Shown: positions 61,738 through 64,000 of the stretch, one piece after another
How the letters are laid out: each line of letters opens with the position of its first letter
Numbering within the stretch: the first letter of the stretch is position 1
NCBI GenBank assembly: GCA_947179485.1
Contig: OX359250.1
Span: 15,792,539 to 15,856,538 of the forward strand
Source of the DNA: Allacma fusca
Lineage: Eukaryota; Arthropoda; Collembola; Symphypleona; Sminthuridae
Length of the DNA stretch: 64,000 bases
Direction of reading: 5' to 3'
The notes under the pieces: generated by a model
The model's input: the letters and a program-made list of their open reading frames with translations, nothing else
Told to the model about the DNA's origin: nothing
Databases searched by the model: none
Program-made: the position numbers and the translations under genes

Positions 61738-62058
61738 ATTTTGTAATCCAACGAGTAGTTAAAAAAAATGATTATGATATGGCTAGGTAAAAAAAATTCG
61801 GGCTAGCATTTTCTTTTTTTGAATTTTCGAGGTTAACTTCAATTTGTTCTGAATTTTTCCGAAATCGAAGCATTGAATACAGTATTCAAGTATATTTCGA
61901 ATACATTTATTTTTTTTCGATTAAACCTGGATTTAAATTCTTGAAAAAATATATCCAAGAATACCAATTCTGATAAAAATATCAAAACATACGAATGACA
62001 TACCGATTCCAATAATTTATTCTAATTCCGATTCGAATGACCAGCCTTGCTTCTTATA

Positions 62059-62881
62059 CAGTAAAATCTGTATATAGTGACCACCTATACAGTGGTCTCC
62101 TGTTCACAGTGGCCAGTATCATGTGTCCCCGTCACGCGCCCTATGTTTTAACATTACGTTAACCCTGTATACAGTGGTTTTCTCTATAGTGGTCCCCTGT
62201 CAATAATGGACCCGGGCTTATGTCCATTCATTACGAAATGCATGCTTCGAACACTGAATACAGTGGTCAGCATTAAAAACCATGTGCACACGAATTCGTC
62301 GCTCATAATTTCTATAGATTTCTAAGATTATTCTAGATTACGGTTTCTTAAATAAGGTACTATATATTCCTGTGCCACCACGCACAGTTTAAAAAGACGT
62401 TGACTTCCATTTCGAAAAAATGGGGAATATTAGAATTATTGGAAAATCTCAAAGTGAAAGTGGTAGGCAGGATTGCCAGCAAGCAGTGGTTGGATTGAAT
62501 GTTGAAAGAAGAAACATTATATTTGTCTAAATTATATTTGCGGAGAATCTGCCGACGTCAATAATAAAAAAAATTTACGATAGTTGGTAGCTATTTCACG
62601 TAGTATTCAACAACAATATTTAGAATTACTATATAGAATAATTATCGTTATACAGAATATCTTGCTGAACACAAGTTTAAAAATTTTAAAAGGTCAAAAA
62701 TTAGTGATATGTAAAAAAATGCGACAGTTTCAATTATGTCTTCTTAAACACGTTAAAATATTCATTAAATATATGCACCCTATATAGTGGTTCATGACCA
62801 CTATACTGAGTATAGTGGTCACTGTACATAGTGGTCAAATATTAGGTTCCCTAGAGAAACCACTATATACAGGTTTTACTG
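62059..62881. mobile_element. pogo/Tigger-like non-autonomous element
   Basis: The left end CAGTAAAATCTGTATATAGTG and right end CACTATATACAGGTTTTACTG are inverted repeats with one or two mismatches. They are flanked by TA on both sides (62057-62058 and 62882-62883), the Tc1/mariner target. CAGTAAAACCT-type termini and internal repeats of CTATATAGTGG/CCACTATA are typical of the pogo/Tigger branch. The element is 823 bp with no transposase frame, so it depends on a related active copy elsewhere. Confidence 0.88.
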
Positions 62882-62883
62882 TA

Positions 62884-63351
62884 ATACAAGAAAATGTTTT
62901 CTTTGCTCCAGTCTTACTTGTATTGGGAGCATTAAATACTAACATGAATACCAATGTTTGATTGCACGGTAAAACTGTTTCCATTTGCCGTGCATATCAT
63001 CTGTATGGCATCGTTAATGTTGCTTTTTCTGATATAGTCGTTCAAGAAAGTTCAAGCTGTCTTGGTCTCGTAAATTTCTTTATTTATCAGTCTCTATCCG
63101 TCCCATTCAGTATCCCAGGTTTTTGAAGTCCCCCCGAAGAGACCCATTTTCCCAACATTAGTGCAGCACATAGTTACAGAAATTAAAACTTCAGAGTTTA
63201 GATAAAGCCTGGCAAATGGTGCCAATGTGGAAAAAGTAGTAGTGGACAGCCCTATCTGATTATTGACTCATTGTTTCATTTTGAATGCCGATTATAGTGT
63301 TTGCGTTCTATTGTCTGCGGAGAAGGGAATATGAACGCTAGGGTCTTAAAT
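62884..63351. other. Gene-free spacer
   Basis: No coding frame, repeat or regulatory signal could be assigned between the pogo-like element and the inverted-repeat element at the window end. Confidence 0.35.
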
Positions 63352-64000
63352 GGGTTGTACTACGATAAGTGTCCCAAAGTTGAACTTTCCGAACTACGAT
63401 ATGTGTCCCCGAACTACGATAAGTGTCCCAACTTTCCGAACTACGATATGTGTCCCCGAACTACGATAAGTGGCCCCGAACTACGATAAGGACGCCTGAA
63501 GATGTGCTCAGGTTCAAGGTTAGACATGTGCTCGGGTTCAAGGTTATAAATTCCGGTTATACTACGATAACTGTCCCAAAACTCGAAAGATCCGGTTTAC
63601 GATAACTGTCCCCGAATTACAATAACTGTGTCAAGTTCCGAATTACGATAATTGTCCCAAGTTCCGAATGAGCAATTCGGCGTACTTGGCACGTAGTGCC
63701 AAGTTAATGGCTGAAACTCTTATTTGCATTTCTAATTACATTTATTTCAATAAACATTCCCACAACAACTTATAACTGCAATACGGACTCAATTATTTTG
63801 CTATTTCTACTCCTTCTCAACCATATCGTACCCCCAGGTGTGGATTCTGTGTGGTAGTCGTTGAGGACAGTGAGGGTTAGGTTAGTTTAGGCTGGAAAGG
63901 GGTGCCGTGACTATGATGGCCCCGAAGGGGCCTTCACAGTCACATTGGCATATCGTAGTTCGGAAAGTTCAACTTTGGGACAGTTATCGTAGTTGCCCCC
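63352..64000. mobile_element. Inverted-repeat element reaching the window end
   Basis: The block ACTACGATAAGTGTCCC, then AAAGTTGAACTTTCCGAAC, at 63359-63400 recurs as the inverted complement at 63954-63998, giving terminal repeats of about 45 bp. Inside the left end, the motif GAACTACGATAAGTGTCCCC is repeated in tandem with variants at about 63411, 63436, 63457 and 63475, and in weaker form to about 63660. No coding frame is present. The terminal G-rich run (GGGTTGTA at the left, GGGGGCAA in reverse at the right) suggests the right end lies at or just beyond position 64000. The superfamily could not be assigned. Confidence 0.65.

Noticed and set aside
1-64000. CRISPR array, prokaryotic operon or phage signals
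   Set aside because: Introns, polyadenylation signals and animal gene families show a eukaryotic nuclear sequence; the tandem repeats lack unique spacers.

Overview
This window looks like nuclear DNA from an invertebrate, most likely an arthropod (a hexapod such as a springtail would fit, but the species cannot be fixed from sequence alone). It is AT-rich. Its genes have many short introns with GT-AG ends, and most of the sequence between genes is transposon-derived. The conserved genes are typical single-copy animal genes: PACRG, ribosomal protein eS10, Integrator subunit 2 and Rab geranylgeranyltransferase alpha. I rebuilt the splice structures by hand from reading frame, intron phase and recalled family sequence. 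No alignment was run.

Layout. 0.6-1.2 kb (-): 5' part of PACRG. 3.4-4.9 kb (-): two-exon coiled-coil protein. 5.9-6.9 kb (-): RPS10. 7.2-9.0 kb: a hAT-type element holding a second hAT-type element, each with a perfect 8-bp target duplication. 11.3-24.2 kb (+): a giant gene whose central 9.4-kb exon encodes over 3,100 residues of GPGGQ-type repeats resembling flagelliform silk, followed by a non-repetitive C-terminal part. 24.8-28.1 kb: two PIF/Harbinger-derived elements in opposite orientation, one interrupted by a 5'-truncated non-LTR retrotransposon. 29.4-34.4 kb (+): INTS2, 18 coding exons. 35.0-37.3 kb (-): secreted pancreatic-type lipase. 38.3-40.6 kb (-): RABGGTA ending before the LRR domain. 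43.7-46.3 kb (-): three-exon small heat shock protein. 48.7-49.8 kb (-): small secreted peptide with a TATA box. 52.9-58.7 kb: a 5.75-kb DNA transposon with terminal inverted repeats, carrying divergent genes for a Tnp2-like transposase and a BEN-domain protein. 59-64 kb: repeats, including a hammerhead ribozyme, a pogo/Tigger-like non-autonomous element and an inverted-repeat element running to the window end.

The host genes are unrelated housekeeping or secretory genes and do not form a pathway. The linked systems are mobile: transposase, BEN protein, terminal repeats and subterminal motifs form one apparently complete transposon, and the ribozyme probably belongs to a retroelement. The most unusual host gene is the giant repeat gene.
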